From: Candidatus Doudnabacteria bacterium RIFCSPHIGHO2_02_FULL_42_25
GTDB lineage: Bacteria; Patescibacteria; Doudnabacteria; UBA920; O2-02-FULL-48-8
Direction of reading: 5' to 3'
Assembly: GCA_001777665.1 (NCBI GenBank)
Contig: MFEQ01000004.1
Coordinates: 141,787 to 205,786, forward strand
DNA: 64,000 nt
Positions 34,684 to 44,128 of this stretch are shown here, in pieces; the first letter of the stretch is position 1, and the number at the start of each line of letters is the position of its first letter. The position numbers and the translations under genes were made by a program. The notes beneath the pieces were generated by a model that worked only from the letters and a program-made list of their open reading frames with translations, was not told the origin of the DNA and made no database searches.

Positions 34684-34796
34684 ATTCCTCCCCTGGAACA
34701 GGGGAGGTTAGGTGGGGTAGATACTAGAATTAGATAGCAGTTTTTATTCTCAAACCGTACCTCCCCTAACCCCTCCTATCCTAGGAGGGGAATAAC
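34684..34796. repeat. Dispersed palindrome (CTCCCC/GGGGAG type)
   Basis: CTCCCCTGGAACAGGGGAG, then TACCTCCCCTAACCCCTCCT and AGGAGGGGA. Two hairpins with GC-rich arms separated by an AT spacer. Intergenic before msrB's 3' end. Confidence 0.8.
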
Positions 34797-34802
34797 TGCG
34801 GA

Positions 34803-35225
34803 CTAACCCTTCTTCAGCATTAAACACGCAGAATTAATACAGTACCTTTTGCCTCCCTGATCCTTAGGGCCGTCGTCGAAGACGTGACCCAAATGCGAGC
34901 CACAGTTTTTACAAGTGACTTCGATCCGATGCACCTGCCCGCCAATGCCTGCGGCATCAGGCGTTGGCAGGCGGGTCCCATGATCATCATCATCGCGAAG
35001 TTCGATATTTTTTAAATTAGCTGGCTCGGTAAATGATGGCCAGCCAGTTCCTGAATCAAATTTCGTATCAGATGAAAACAACTCATTATTACACACAGCG
35101 CAAACATACATACCTTTATCTTTGGTATGCACGTACTGGCCGCTGAAAGGAGCTTCAGTCCCCTTCTTCCTCATAATCTCGTACTGTTCTGGCGTGAGTT
35201 TTTTCTTTAGTTCTTCATCATTCAT
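34803..35225 (-). CDS. msrB: Peptide-methionine (R)-S-oxide reductase
   Basis: It repairs oxidised methionine. Two zinc CxxC pairs (CAVC and CKNC), the segment GTGWPSFTEP and the catalytic Cys region RYCINSACL are visible. Between DDDHG and IEVTCKNC there are about 17 extra residues (TRLPTPDAAGIGGQVHR), exactly the translation of the palindrome at 34934-34976. Homologues usually run straight through this point. It overlaps the DoxX-like gene by 4 bases. Confidence 0.93.
   Translation of the reverse strand: MNDEELKKKLTPEQYEIMRKKGTEAPFSGQYVHTKDKGMYVCAVCNNELFSSDTKFDSGTGWPSFTEPANLKNIELRDDDDHGTRLPTPDAAGIGGQVHRIEVTCKNCGSHLGHVFDDGPKDQGGKRYCINSACLMLKKG
34934..34976. repeat. Palindromic element inside msrB
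   Basis: CCTGCCCGCCAATGCCTGCG mirrored by GGCGTTGGCAGGCGGG. In frame; it accounts for the msrB insert. Confidence 0.85.
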
Positions 35226-36202
35226 ATATTTTTTAGTCCTAACTTCTTAATTCTACCATTCTGAATCCAATTATCAATGCTGTATTTGCCGCCATTATTA
35301 ATAATTAAATACAAAGCTAACGCGAGTAATATATAGTGTGGCCATACTGCTTCTTTGAAATAAATTATAGATAATATATACAAAATCAAAGTCAAAAAGG
35401 CATTAAATCTAGTAGCAAATCCGAAAATTATGGCTAATCCTACTACCACTTGCATAGCTCCAGTCCCGAGGGAAATCAATAGAGGATCAGACGGAAATAA
35501 CCATCGAATCTCGGTTAAATTATATCTTTCCACAATCTCGATCATGATAACAGGATGAAGAATCTTGATCGTAATCGCGGGATATAAGACAGAAATTCCA
35601 TATGTGATTCGAATAAGGGGAATTTCCCAATCTTTAATTGAATTAACCCAACCATTAGCCTTGCGTAACAACCCATCTAAAGACATAAATTTTGAACCCC
35701 AAAAAATCAAAACCAACAATTCTCCGAAATAGTTAAAATAAGTAACAATGTAATCTTTATAAATAAGTGTGGTAAGAATTAAAATAATTAAGCCGATGAC
35801 GCTAGCTATTTCTGTAAATAGGCCTAACAAAATTAAACTACCGATTATATATAATACGGGCTTTAAAACTTCACCTAGGGGAATTGAAGTTAAAGAAATT
35901 TCAGGCCCTAAAAAAGAATTAAAATATGCTGAAGCTAAAAATGATAAGGCCAGAGCAACTCGTAGTATTACGTGTCCAAATGGCTCAAGACGCTCGAGCT
36001 TACGATTAAATATAATCCCGGTCTTCGATACAGCAAATAAATAATAAAGTCCTATAACTGCAAAAAAGCTTAGAATAACAACCAGACTTAAGAAAAGATT
36101 GTGAGGATTTTTTATTGCATCAAAAACATTTATGCTCCAATCACGCATGCCACTATCTATTACTTGAGGTGGCACTACGTAATTTTCATGAGCTATCCGC
36201 AT
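35222..36202 (-). CDS. DoxX-like multi-span membrane protein
   Basis: 326 residues with about eight hydrophobic spans. The segments LRVALALSFLASAYFNSFLG and VVGLAIIFGFATRFNAFLTL resemble the DoxX/SURF4 family, duplicated here. DoxX proteins are linked to redox or respiratory membrane complexes in some bacteria. It lies between msrB and an FAD oxidase, overlapping msrB by 4 bases and abutting the oxidase gene, so a shared redox-stress operon is likely. Confidence 0.6.
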   Translation of the reverse strand: MRIAHENYVVPPQVIDSGMRDWSINVFDAIKNPHNLFLSLVVILSFFAVIGLYYLFAVSKTGIIFNRKLERLEPFGHVILRVALALSFLASAYFNSFLGPEISLTSIPLGEVLKPVLYIIGSLILLGLFTEIASVIGLIILILTTLIYKDYIVTYFNYFGELLVLIFWGSKFMSLDGLLRKANGWVNSIKDWEIPLIRITYGISVLYPAITIKILHPVIMIEIVERYNLTEIRWLFPSDPLLISLGTGAMQVVVGLAIIFGFATRFNAFLTLILYILSIIYFKEAVWPHYILLALALYLIINNGGKYSIDNWIQNGRIKKLGLKNI

Positions 36203-37843
36203 TTATTTAAAATCCAAATGCTTCATGGAGTAGTCAAATGATGCATTGGCTTTCTTGTGAGGATTAAAAATTCCTTCTGAGTCAAAAATCTTTTTGGTTT
36301 GCTTAAATAAATGATAAACTTCCGCTCCAAACATTTGTTCAAGATAAGGTCCTCTGACCATACCGTCGTTGTGTTCCCCCGTCATCGAGCCTTCGTACTC
36401 AAACACCAAATCATAAACTTCTTTGCCTAACTTTTTGATTATGCCCGCAACTTTGGGATCGCCGACTTTCATCAGTGGGATGATATGGAAATTACCATCT
36501 CCGACGTGTCCAGCCACTGTATATAATAGATTATACTTATCTAGAATTTTGTAAAGCTTAGGGAGAAATTCGCCCAAGACTTCTGGCCTGACCACAAAGT
36601 CATCGATAAACGGAGCTGTGCGCATGCCCTGGACGTGATGCCGAAGCATACTGAAACTTTCACGCCTTATGACCCAGTATTTTTCTGCACCGCTATCTGA
36701 CAAAATCAATTTCGTCTTTAAATTAAACTCTTGCAAGCTTTTCTGGGCATCGCGAGCTAATTTAATCGCTTCAGCGTCTTTGTCAGAAGAAAACTCGACC
36801 AACATGACTAATTTCGGAATCCCACCTGTGAGCACCATCCAGGCTTCTGGAATGAAACTCAAAAATAATTTAATCGCATTGCCTTTGAGTTTAGCGATAA
36901 TATCTGGAAGTAATTTCAAAGCGACTTTAAAGGTATGATCATCATACGATTCGATGCTTTGCGGTTTAAATTTCAATAAATGATTTACAATTCCTGGCAA
37001 CTGGTGCATGTCATTTAGAAACACCACTAATAAATGTTCACGGGTCTTTGGTTTAACAAGCTTTAATTTAAATTCTGTCATCAAACCCAAAGTTCCTTGC
37101 GATCCTACGATCAATTTTGTCAGGTCAAAAATTCCTTTGGCTTTATCATAGACATTCCACAAATAATAACCTGCCGAATTTTTCGAAACCTTAGGCTTGG
37201 CTGATTGAAGCAACGCATAATTCTGATCAATCAAATCAAACATTTTAGTATAAATCTCACCTTCCAATCCTGCCGCATGTTTTTTCTTTTCTAATTCGGC
37301 CATTGTCAGAGGTTTAAATGTGGTTTCCTGGCCATCAGCTAAAACCATTTTTACTTCTTGAATATAGCGTTCGGTTTTACCATATAACAAATTTAATTCC
37401 CCACCAGAATTATTGGCCACGATTCCGCCTAGCGCTGCTAAATCTTTCGACGCCGGATAACTAGGCAAAAGCAATTTTTTCTTCTTTGCTGCTTTTTCAA
37501 AATCACGATAATACACTCCCGGTTCGACGACTGCATAATCTTTGCCGATTTTTCTGATGTGATTAAAATATTTGGTAAATGAAACGACGATTGATTCGCT
37601 TAAATCCCCACCACTCATGTCAGTGCCAGCAGCTCTCGGAGTGAGCGACAAATTAAAACCGTGGCTGACTTTTTCCGCAACAAAATTCACCAAAGCTTGG
37701 ACGTCTTTGGAATCTTTGGGAAAAACAACTACCTGAGGTGAAACTTTATAGACGCTGGCGTCTTTGCTAAAAGTGTCGAGGGTTTGCCGGTCAGTTTTAA
37801 CCTCTCCTTTTATTATATTTTGTATTTGTTTCTTTAGATCCAT
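36203..37843 (-). CDS. FAD-linked oxidase (D-lactate/glycolate dehydrogenase type)
   Basis: 546 residues: FAD-binding type 4 domain (TPRAAGTDMSGGDL, VEPGVYYRDF, LGGIVANNSGGELN) and the C-terminal oxidase domain with HVGDGNFHIIP and GEHNDGMVRGPYL. No cysteine-rich Fe-S domain. Such enzymes oxidise 2-hydroxyacids and can pass electrons to quinone. It is divergent from the quinol oxidase operon with 64 bases between starts, fitting a short lactate-to-oxygen chain. The exact substrate is not visible. Confidence 0.85.
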   Translation of the reverse strand: MDLKKQIQNIIKGEVKTDRQTLDTFSKDASVYKVSPQVVVFPKDSKDVQALVNFVAEKVSHGFNLSLTPRAAGTDMSGGDLSESIVVSFTKYFNHIRKIGKDYAVVEPGVYYRDFEKAAKKKKLLLPSYPASKDLAALGGIVANNSGGELNLLYGKTERYIQEVKMVLADGQETTFKPLTMAELEKKKHAAGLEGEIYTKMFDLIDQNYALLQSAKPKVSKNSAGYYLWNVYDKAKGIFDLTKLIVGSQGTLGLMTEFKLKLVKPKTREHLLVVFLNDMHQLPGIVNHLLKFKPQSIESYDDHTFKVALKLLPDIIAKLKGNAIKLFLSFIPEAWMVLTGGIPKLVMLVEFSSDKDAEAIKLARDAQKSLQEFNLKTKLILSDSGAEKYWVIRRESFSMLRHHVQGMRTAPFIDDFVVRPEVLGEFLPKLYKILDKYNLLYTVAGHVGDGNFHIIPLMKVGDPKVAGIIKKLGKEVYDLVFEYEGSMTGEHNDGMVRGPYLEQMFGAEVYHLFKQTKKIFDSEGIFNPHKKANASFDYSMKHLDFK

Positions 37844-37907
37844 TTATGTTCTAATTATACCATAAATGATAAAAATAGTGGTATAATAACCCTATTCGTA
37901 AGCCCTA

Positions 37908-38690
37908 ATGAAACTAAATTTCGAATTATTTAATCCCAAGGGATTTATCTCTGAACAACAGACAGATTTGATTATCACTGTCGTGGCTTTATTGCTGATT
38001 GCAGTCATCCCAGCCCTAGTCTTAACTTTTACCTTTGCCTGGAAATACCGTGCTAGCAAGCAGTCAAAATTCACACCCAATGTCTCCGGTAATACGAAGT
38101 TACAACTAGGCTGGTTAGGGTTTCTCATTCTCATCATCATATCGGTCGGCACTCTTGCTTTCAAAAATAGTCACGCTCTGGATCCTCGAAAACCGATTCA
38201 GTCTGAAAAACAGGCAATCACAATCCAAGTCGTAGCGCTGGAATGGAAATGGTTGTTTATATATCCGAACTCAAGTATCGCTAGTGTAAACTTTTTACAA
38301 TTCCCTGAAGATACCCCGATCAATTTGGAGATTACGGCTGATGCCCCGATGAATTCGTTTTTGATTCCACAGCTAGGAGGCCAGATGTATGCAATGAACG
38401 GGATGAAAACTTCACTCCATATCATGGCCAATGAAGTTGGCGATTATCGAGGGTTTTCATCCAACATTAGTGGGGAGGGATTTTCTGGGATGAAATTTAC
38501 CGCCAGGGCTAGTTCAGACCGAGATTTCAATGCTTGGGTAGAAACAGCTAGAATTAGCAGTGGTAGTTTAAATTACAATGAACTGGCTAAACCAAGTAAA
38601 AATAATTTACCTACTACTTATCTGGTGGCACAAACCGATTTATTTGATTCAATTGTTATGAAATATGGGGAGCCAATACATGTTCGGTAG
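37908..38690 (+). CDS. cyoA: Quinol oxidase subunit II
   Basis: 260 residues with two N-terminal spans and a cupredoxin-like outer domain. SGEGFSGMKFTA stands where cytochrome c oxidases have the CuA Cys cluster, and no Cys is present, which points to a quinol rather than cytochrome c substrate. The segment VVALEWKWLFIYP and the QLGGQMYAMNGM pattern are CyoA-like. A TATAAT lies 20 bases before the ATG. First gene of cyoABCDE. Confidence 0.9.
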   Translation: MKLNFELFNPKGFISEQQTDLIITVVALLLIAVIPALVLTFTFAWKYRASKQSKFTPNVSGNTKLQLGWLGFLILIIISVGTLAFKNSHALDPRKPIQSEKQAITIQVVALEWKWLFIYPNSSIASVNFLQFPEDTPINLEITADAPMNSFLIPQLGGQMYAMNGMKTSLHIMANEVGDYRGFSSNISGEGFSGMKFTARASSDRDFNAWVETARISSGSLNYNELAKPSKNNLPTTYLVAQTDLFDSIVMKYGEPIHVR

Positions 38691-40548
38691 ACTAAGCCTA
38701 GAAGCTCTACCCCACGAATGGTATACGCTGGGAGCAGTGGTCTCTTTAGGGCTTGGTGGTTTAGTTGCGGCAATTTTTCTGTCCAAAAAAAAGCTATGGG
38801 GTTGGTTATGGAATGAATGGTTGACTAGTACTGATCCGAAAAAAATCGGCATCATGTATATCATCGTTGCCCTACTAATGTTATTCCGAGGATTCTTAGA
38901 TGCTGCTATGCTCTGGTTCCAGCAAGCAGTTCTCAATGGAACATCGTATGGATTAAGCGCTGATCATTTCCAGGAAATTTTCACTGCGCACGGTGTGATC
39001 ATGGTGATTTTCGTCACTATGGGGTTGATGTTTGGCCTCATGAACTATATTATCCCACTCCAAATCGGAGCCAGAGATGTCGCGTTTCCTTTTATCAATT
39101 CTTTGAGTTTTTGGCTCTATGTCGCTGGGGCGATTTTCCTCAATCTATTTTTCGTCCTAGGCGGAGATTTTTCTTCCGCTGGGTGGCTGGCTTATCCCCC
39201 ATTATCTGGATTGGAATATAGTCCCGGGGTCGGGGTGGATTATTGGATTTGGAGTTTACAAATTTCAGGACTAGGTACGCTTCTCGGGGGCATCAACATT
39301 TTGGTGACTATTCTCAAAATGCGAGCGCCAGGTATGACACTGATGAAAATGCCAATGTTTACCTGGGCCACACTTTGCAGCATGGTTTTGATTGTTTCGA
39401 CTTTCCCTCTCCTCACAGCTACTCTTGTCTTATTATCGCTGGATCGATTGATCGGGACGCATTTTTTCACTTCTACCATGGGAGGTAACCCCATGATGTA
39501 CGTCAATTTAATCTGGATGTGGGGGCATCCGGAAGTCTATATCATCATGATCCCGTCATTTGGAATTTTTGCCCAAGTTGTTAGCACGTTTAGCCGAAAA
39601 AAATTATTTGGGTATAGCTGGACCGTGGCAAGTTTGATCGCAGTGACTCTTCTCTCGATGTTGGTTTGGCTCCACCACTTCTTTACCATGGGAGCAGGTG
39701 CTAACGTCAATGCATTCTTTGGAATTATGACTATGATCATCGCGATCCCGACTGGAATTATTGTTTTTAATTCGATCATGACTATGTACCAGGGTAGGAT
39801 TACATTCGGAACCCCCATGCTTTGGTTTTTGGGATTTGTCAGTACCTTTTCTTTTGGCGGGATGGCTGGGGTCATGCTGTCAGTACCAGCGATAGATTTT
39901 CAGGTTCATAACAGTTTGTTTCTAGTCGCTCACTTCCATACTATGGCTATAGGTGGAGCGTTATTCGGGATCTTCGCTGGATTTAGTTTCTGGTTTTCCA
40001 AAATTACTGGATTCAAACTGAATGAAAAAATTGGTAAAGCGGCATTCTGGTGCTGGATAGTTGGATTTTTTGTTAGCTTCGTCCCCCTTTACGTCTTAGG
40101 CTTTATGGGTGCAACTCGTCGATTAGATCAGTATGACCCATCGACTGGTTGGCAATCCTTATTTATTATTTCCTTCGTTGGGTTATTAATTATTGCAACC
40201 GGAGCCTTCCTCCAAGTTCTACAACTCATCCATGGGTTTCTGAAACGAAATGAAAATAAAGATCTCACTGGTAATCCCTGGGAAGCAGAAGGCCTAGAAT
40301 GGTCAACCTCTTCCCCGCCGCCTGATTACAATTTTGCTGTAATTCCAGGAACGAATAAAATCGAAGAATTTCACATGCCGAAAAATACCCCAATTGGAAT
40401 TTACGTCTCTGGATTTGTGTTTTTGGTTGGATTTGGTGCAGTGTGGCATATATATTGGCTCACTGCATTAGGAATTATCGGAGCAATTATTTGTGTCATC
40501 ATTCGAGCACTCGATGAAGATACAGAATACAAGGTTATACTCAAATGA
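38680..40548 (+). CDS. cyoB: Quinol oxidase subunit I
   Basis: The catalytic subunit. Start MFGRLSLEALPHEW (38680) mirrors the known CyoB opening MFGKLSLDA; an ATG 15 bases earlier is also possible. About 14 spans. The heme-copper site is seen in WGHPEVYI, WLHHFFTMG and VAHFHTMAIGG (heme and CuB histidines). YIIMIPSFG follows the HPEVY Tyr that cross-links in this family. It overlaps cyoA by 11 bases and cyoC by 4 bases. Confidence 0.95.
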   Translation: MFGRLSLEALPHEWYTLGAVVSLGLGGLVAAIFLSKKKLWGWLWNEWLTSTDPKKIGIMYIIVALLMLFRGFLDAAMLWFQQAVLNGTSYGLSADHFQEIFTAHGVIMVIFVTMGLMFGLMNYIIPLQIGARDVAFPFINSLSFWLYVAGAIFLNLFFVLGGDFSSAGWLAYPPLSGLEYSPGVGVDYWIWSLQISGLGTLLGGINILVTILKMRAPGMTLMKMPMFTWATLCSMVLIVSTFPLLTATLVLLSLDRLIGTHFFTSTMGGNPMMYVNLIWMWGHPEVYIIMIPSFGIFAQVVSTFSRKKLFGYSWTVASLIAVTLLSMLVWLHHFFTMGAGANVNAFFGIMTMIIAIPTGIIVFNSIMTMYQGRITFGTPMLWFLGFVSTFSFGGMAGVMLSVPAIDFQVHNSLFLVAHFHTMAIGGALFGIFAGFSFWFSKITGFKLNEKIGKAAFWCWIVGFFVSFVPLYVLGFMGATRRLDQYDPSTGWQSLFIISFVGLLIIATGAFLQVLQLIHGFLKRNENKDLTGNPWEAEGLEWSTSSPPPDYNFAVIPGTNKIEEFHMPKNTPIGIYVSGFVFLVGFGAVWHIYWLTALGIIGAIICVIIRALDEDTEYKVILK

Positions 40549-41114
40549 GTCATACTGAAACTCACGAAAGATCACTACTAGGATTCTGGATTTACCTCAT
40601 GACAGATCTGTTGTCATTTGGAGTTTTGTTCGCGACTTACGCTGTGCTCTCTCCAAATACCGCAGGTGGGCCAAATGCCAAAGAACTTTTCAGTTTACCG
40701 TTTGTATTGATTGAAACTTTAATCTTACTGACGAGTAGTTTTACTGTGGGGTTAGCGATGCTGGCTGTTTTCAAACAAGCCAAACAACAAGCATTGATTT
40801 GGTTTGGTGTCACATTTCTTTTAGGACTCACTTTCCTAGGCATGGAATTGTATGAGTTTAACAATCTCATTGCTGAAGGTGCGTCTTGGGAACGCAGCGC
40901 TTTTCTGTCTTCCTTCTTCACTTTAGTCGGAACTCACGGCTTGCATATTTCCGTGGGCTTACTTTGGATGGCAGTTTCAATGGTCATGATTTGGAAAAGG
41001 GGGCTGACGCCGTTTATCAATTCCAAATTAACCAGACTCGCTCTGTTCTGGCATTTCTTGGACATCGTCTGGATTTTTATTTTTACAATTGTCTATCTTC
41101 TCTCTTATGTTTAA
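40545..41114 (+). CDS. cyoC: Quinol oxidase subunit III
   Basis: 189 residues, five spans. FWIYLMTDLLSFGVLFATYAV, TSSFTVGLAML and GTHGLHISVGLLWM are typical of heme-copper oxidase subunit III. It supports subunit I; no cofactor. Confidence 0.92.
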   Translation: MSHTETHERSLLGFWIYLMTDLLSFGVLFATYAVLSPNTAGGPNAKELFSLPFVLIETLILLTSSFTVGLAMLAVFKQAKQQALIWFGVTFLLGLTFLGMELYEFNNLIAEGASWERSAFLSSFFTLVGTHGLHISVGLLWMAVSMVMIWKRGLTPFINSKLTRLALFWHFLDIVWIFIFTIVYLLSYV

Positions 41115-41436
41115 ATCATACTTATTAGGATTTATACTTTCGATCCTCCTGACAGTCGCAGCTTATTTATTAGTAGTGAACAACATGCTGTCGCAGGGGG
41201 TTCTGATCATCGTCATTCTGGCCCTAGCTGTCATCCAATTATGGGTGCAACTAATTATGTTTTTACATTTAGGCCAGGAAACTGGCCCGCGATGGAAATT
41301 GATTAGTTGGATCTCGACTGCCTCCGTCCTTTTGATTGTCGTTATCGGTTCCATAGTGATTATGAACAATTTAAATTATCACGTGCCATCAGACCAAGAA
41401 ATTATTGAAAATGAAGGAATACATCAATCTCACTAA
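41107..41436 (+). CDS. cyoD: Quinol oxidase subunit IV
   Basis: 109 residues from MFKSYLLGFILSILLTVAAY, overlapping the cyoC stop by 8 bases. Three spans with LAVIQLWVQLIMFLHLGQE, the CyoD signature. Its tail overlaps the start of cyoE. Confidence 0.9.
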   Translation: MFKSYLLGFILSILLTVAAYLLVVNNMLSQGVLIIVILALAVIQLWVQLIMFLHLGQETGPRWKLISWISTASVLLIVVIGSIVIMNNLNYHVPSDQEIIENEGIHQSH

Positions 41437-42262
41437 ACCTGGAATAATTCTAGGCAACGCTGTCACCGCTGTTGGCGGATTTTTTCTTGCTTCTAAAGGA
41501 GATGTTGATTTTATTTTACTGATTTCAATGCTAGTCGGGTTATCGCTGGTCATCGCCTCTGCTTGTGTCCTGAACAACGTGTTTGATCGCGAGATCGACT
41601 CGAGGATGGAACGAACTAAAAACCGAGCAATTGTTACAGGATCGATTTCCAAACCTAAAGCTTTAATTTTTGGAATCATCCTTTTGCTGCCTGGGCTAGC
41701 CCTTTTGTTTCTACATACTACATACTACACACTACTTGCTGCTTTGTTAGCTTGGTTTGTTTACGTCGCGATTTACACACCTCTCAAACCCAAAACGAGC
41801 CATGCTACACTGATTGGCAGTATTGCAGGAGCAAGTCCAGTTGTGGCCGGGTATGTGGCTGTAACGAACAAATTTGACCTCGGTGCTATTCTATTATTTG
41901 TCATCCTCGTCTCGTGGCAGATGCCCCACTTTTATGCGATTGCTCTCTATAGGTTACATGAATACAAAGCCGCGGGAATTCCTGTGCTCCCGATAGTTAA
42001 GGGTTTGTTTACGACCAAACTAGCTATGACGATCTATATTATATTTTTCATCCTCGCCCTAAGCCTATTGACTGTCTTTAACTATACAGGTTACGTATAT
42101 TTCGGGATTATGCTACTTCTGGGCCTGACCTGGCTTCGGAAAAGCATTCGGGGATTTTCACCTCAAATCGATACCACAATTTGGGCCAGGAATATGTTTA
42201 AATTTTCACTGATGGTTCTGTTGGCGTTTAGTATTATGATTTCTTTAAATCCTGTTGTATAA
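41411..42262 (+). CDS. cyoE: Protoheme IX farnesyltransferase (heme O synthase)
   Basis: UbiA-type prenyltransferase making heme O for the oxidase. Motifs NNVFDREIDSRMERTKNRAIVTG and the second acidic site YRLHEYKAAGIPVLP are present, with about nine spans. A short in-frame microrepeat (LHTTYYTLLAALL from CTACATACTACATACTACAC) lies at 41710-41737. The last codons overlap a -10 box of the next gene. Confidence 0.94.
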   Translation: MKEYINLTKPGIILGNAVTAVGGFFLASKGDVDFILLISMLVGLSLVIASACVLNNVFDREIDSRMERTKNRAIVTGSISKPKALIFGIILLLPGLALLFLHTTYYTLLAALLAWFVYVAIYTPLKPKTSHATLIGSIAGASPVVAGYVAVTNKFDLGAILLFVILVSWQMPHFYAIALYRLHEYKAAGIPVLPIVKGLFTTKLAMTIYIIFFILALSLLTVFNYTGYVYFGIMLLLGLTWLRKSIRGFSPQIDTTIWARNMFKFSLMVLLAFSIMISLNPVV

Positions 42263-42269
42263 TTTATTC

Positions 42270-42560
42270 ATGGCATTATTCACACACATTTCAATAGCAA
42301 TACTAAGCCTGGTCTATACGGGATATCTTTATTATTCCCCGTCAAAAACGAAATTTTATATTACTTATATCCTGACAACGCTAGGTTTCATCACTGGTTT
42401 TTATTTAGTCTGGGGCAAGCCAGCTTATTTAATCAAGGCTTGTCTGGTAGGATTTGTTTATTTTGCAATTATTTTAGTAGGTATACTCGCAGCTAAGCAT
42501 AAACAAAAACAAGCAGAAAAAAATCCTGACTTGATCGTCACTCCGACGATCAAGCAATAG
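42270..42560 (+). CDS. Small three-span membrane protein (96 aa)
   Basis: From MALFTHISIAILSLVYTGYL. TATAAT at 42258-42263 (sharing the cyoE stop) ends 6 bases before the ATG, so a leaderless transcript is likely. Similar small proteins occur after cyo operons; it could be an assembly factor, but this is inference. A large terminator hairpin overlaps the last codons. Confidence 0.6.
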   Translation: MALFTHISIAILSLVYTGYLYYSPSKTKFYITYILTTLGFITGFYLVWGKPAYLIKACLVGFVYFAIILVGILAAKHKQKQAEKNPDLIVTPTIKQ

Positions 42561-42575
42561 TCAGGATTTTTTAAA
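42527..42575 (+). terminator. Terminator of cyo operon
   Basis: TCCTGAC ... GTCAGGATTTTTT enclosing an inner hairpin (TTGATCGTCACTCCGACGATCAA). The same TCCTGAC/GTCAGGA module ends units at 49386 and 50704. Confidence 0.85.
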
Positions 42576-43227
42576 GACTATTTAAAACACTCCTTGTTTT
42601 CGGTCCAATCCGGCCATAGCCTGTGGTGGCCTCATCACCACTACAAACTATTTCTTTCGCACATTGAAATTTCCGCACCGCTTCCCGAGTCAGTGACCCG
42701 AAATACCTCGTTTCACTTCCTGGTGAGCCAGGACCAGAAACACTAATCGTAAATCCGGTTTTGTTTAAAATTTGTTGCAAAGTTAAAACTTGCGAACTGG
42801 TCATGCCCATACGCAAAATTGTCGTAATCGATCCTGTTACTGCCACTGGAATAGGGCTCGGCGTGGAAACTTTGGGCAGGCAACCTTTCCAAGGATTGGT
42901 GCCACTATTCTCATACAAGTATCGGGTATAACGTAAATTACCATCAATCGTCCTGACATCGAAACCCATCGCAGTTGCTTTCGGTGAATGAATCCTTTCT
43001 GCAATCTGAAAAATCCCGACATACGTTCCAGTTGGATCATAGACTGGTGATCCATCTGCTTTGTATTGTCGAAATCCAGTTTCGCATCTGGCGATATCAA
43101 TCATGATCGGCGCATCAGCAAAATAAAAACGCACCGCGTCTTCCACGATAGCGTTGGGGTTGGTTTGAGCACTTACAGAAATAGGAGCGAAGATAGCAAC
43201 TAAAACTATATATTTGATAAATTTCAT
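42571..43227 (-). CDS. Secreted lysozyme-like protein with peptidoglycan-binding domain
   Basis: Start MKFIKYIVL at 43227; signal peptide ends SVSAQ. The segment IDIARCETGFRQYKADG ... YVGIFQIAERIHSPKA resembles a lytic transglycosylase/lysozyme core with the catalytic Glu in CETGF. The C-terminal part TLQQILNKTGF ... FGSLTREAVRKFQCAKEI is a PG_binding_1 domain. It cuts or remodels cell wall outside the membrane. Convergent with the cyo operon. Confidence 0.8.
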   Translation of the reverse strand: MKFIKYIVLVAIFAPISVSAQTNPNAIVEDAVRFYFADAPIMIDIARCETGFRQYKADGSPVYDPTGTYVGIFQIAERIHSPKATAMGFDVRTIDGNLRYTRYLYENSGTNPWKGCLPKVSTPSPIPVAVTGSITTILRMGMTSSQVLTLQQILNKTGFTISVSGPGSPGSETRYFGSLTREAVRKFQCAKEIVCSGDEATTGYGRIGPKTRSVLNSL

Positions 43228-43267
43228 GCTCCGAAATTCTATCAAATTTAAACTCCGAACGGAAGCA

Positions 43268-43296
43268 TTGACGATTCGGCGCTAATTTGGTAAACT
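43268..43296 (+). promoter_or_regulatory. Promoter of M50-like gene
   Basis: TTGACG, 17-base spacer, TAAACT. Confidence 0.7.
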
Positions 43297-43357
43297 AGTT
43301 GGAATATCCGGACACTCGCAACTCACGAACGAAAAAGTTTCAAGGAGGCCAATCGAA

Positions 43358-44053
43358 ATGCTGCTTCAGCAAATCGTCTATGACATGATGGGTTGGGGTA
43401 TTACCATCGACATCGGAGTCCCCCTCTACATCAGCATCTGGACACTGTTGCTCGCCCTGTTTCTGTTCTACGAAGCCAAGCGGTACATCTACCAACAACT
43501 CAAACCTCTCCGTACAGCTGTGTTCTTCAGTGAGAAAGGCATGATCATCGGAGCAATCGTCGGATCCGTCCTGATGATTCTCTCGATCGCGGCTCACGAA
43601 GCCGGGCACGCCGTCGCGGCCAGCGCCTTCAACTTCCCTATTACTGGCGCGGGGGTAACTGGCTGGGGTGCCTATGTTTCCTTGCCAGACGGGTATGCGA
43701 AGGGCACGCCGTGGGCAATGATTATTGTCTCCTTCGCCGGACCTATCACGAATATTCTCCTCGCTCTGGTCTGCTACGTCATCGTGCGCTTGATGGATGA
43801 GTCGCTGGCGGAAAATACGATTCAGTTCGTGGCTCACATGAACTACCGACTAGGGGTCTTCAACTTTGCACCGTTCATTGTTCTGGACGGAGGCAAGTTC
43901 GTCCTCGGAGTAATGCGACTGTTCTTCAGTGAGGACTTGGCCTTCACCATCACGATGACGATTTCGGGAGTGATGCTGGGTTGGTTCCTGTTCTTCCGCA
44001 AATCCGAAAAGGATTCCCGAAATTTCATCGAACGTGAGCTCGAGAAAGCCTAA
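43358..44053 (+). CDS. M50-like (site-2 protease type) membrane metallopeptidase
   Basis: 231 residues, about five spans. The zinc motif AAHEAGHAV (HExxH) lies in the third span, and the third ligand region ... FAPFIVLDGGKFVLG corresponds to the M50 LDGG motif. Such proteases cleave membrane-bound regulators. The SD AAGGAGG is 10 bases upstream. GC-richer codons, its own promoter and terminator mark it as a cassette-like unit. No PDZ domain. Confidence 0.75.
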   Translation: MLLQQIVYDMMGWGITIDIGVPLYISIWTLLLALFLFYEAKRYIYQQLKPLRTAVFFSEKGMIIGAIVGSVLMILSIAAHEAGHAVAASAFNFPITGAGVTGWGAYVSLPDGYAKGTPWAMIIVSFAGPITNILLALVCYVIVRLMDESLAENTIQFVAHMNYRLGVFNFAPFIVLDGGKFVLGVMRLFFSEDLAFTITMTISGVMLGWFLFFRKSEKDSRNFIERELEKA

Positions 44054-44078
44054 ACTCCCACCCCGACTAGTGGGTGTT

Positions 44079-44112
44079 CATGAGCGAATGGTTCTACCTT
44101 CGCTCTTTTTTT
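44079..44112 (+). terminator. Terminator of M50-like gene
   Basis: GAGCGAATGGTTCTACCTTCGCTC followed by seven T, preceded by a second hairpin CACCCCGACTAGTGGGTG. Confidence 0.85.
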
Positions 44113-44128
44113 ATTACCTTAACAATTA

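Noticed and set aside
43340..43837. 165-codon minus-strand ORF opposite the M50-like gene
   Set aside because: Antisense shadow caused by GC-rich codons; the plus-strand gene has HExxH, SD, promoter and terminator.
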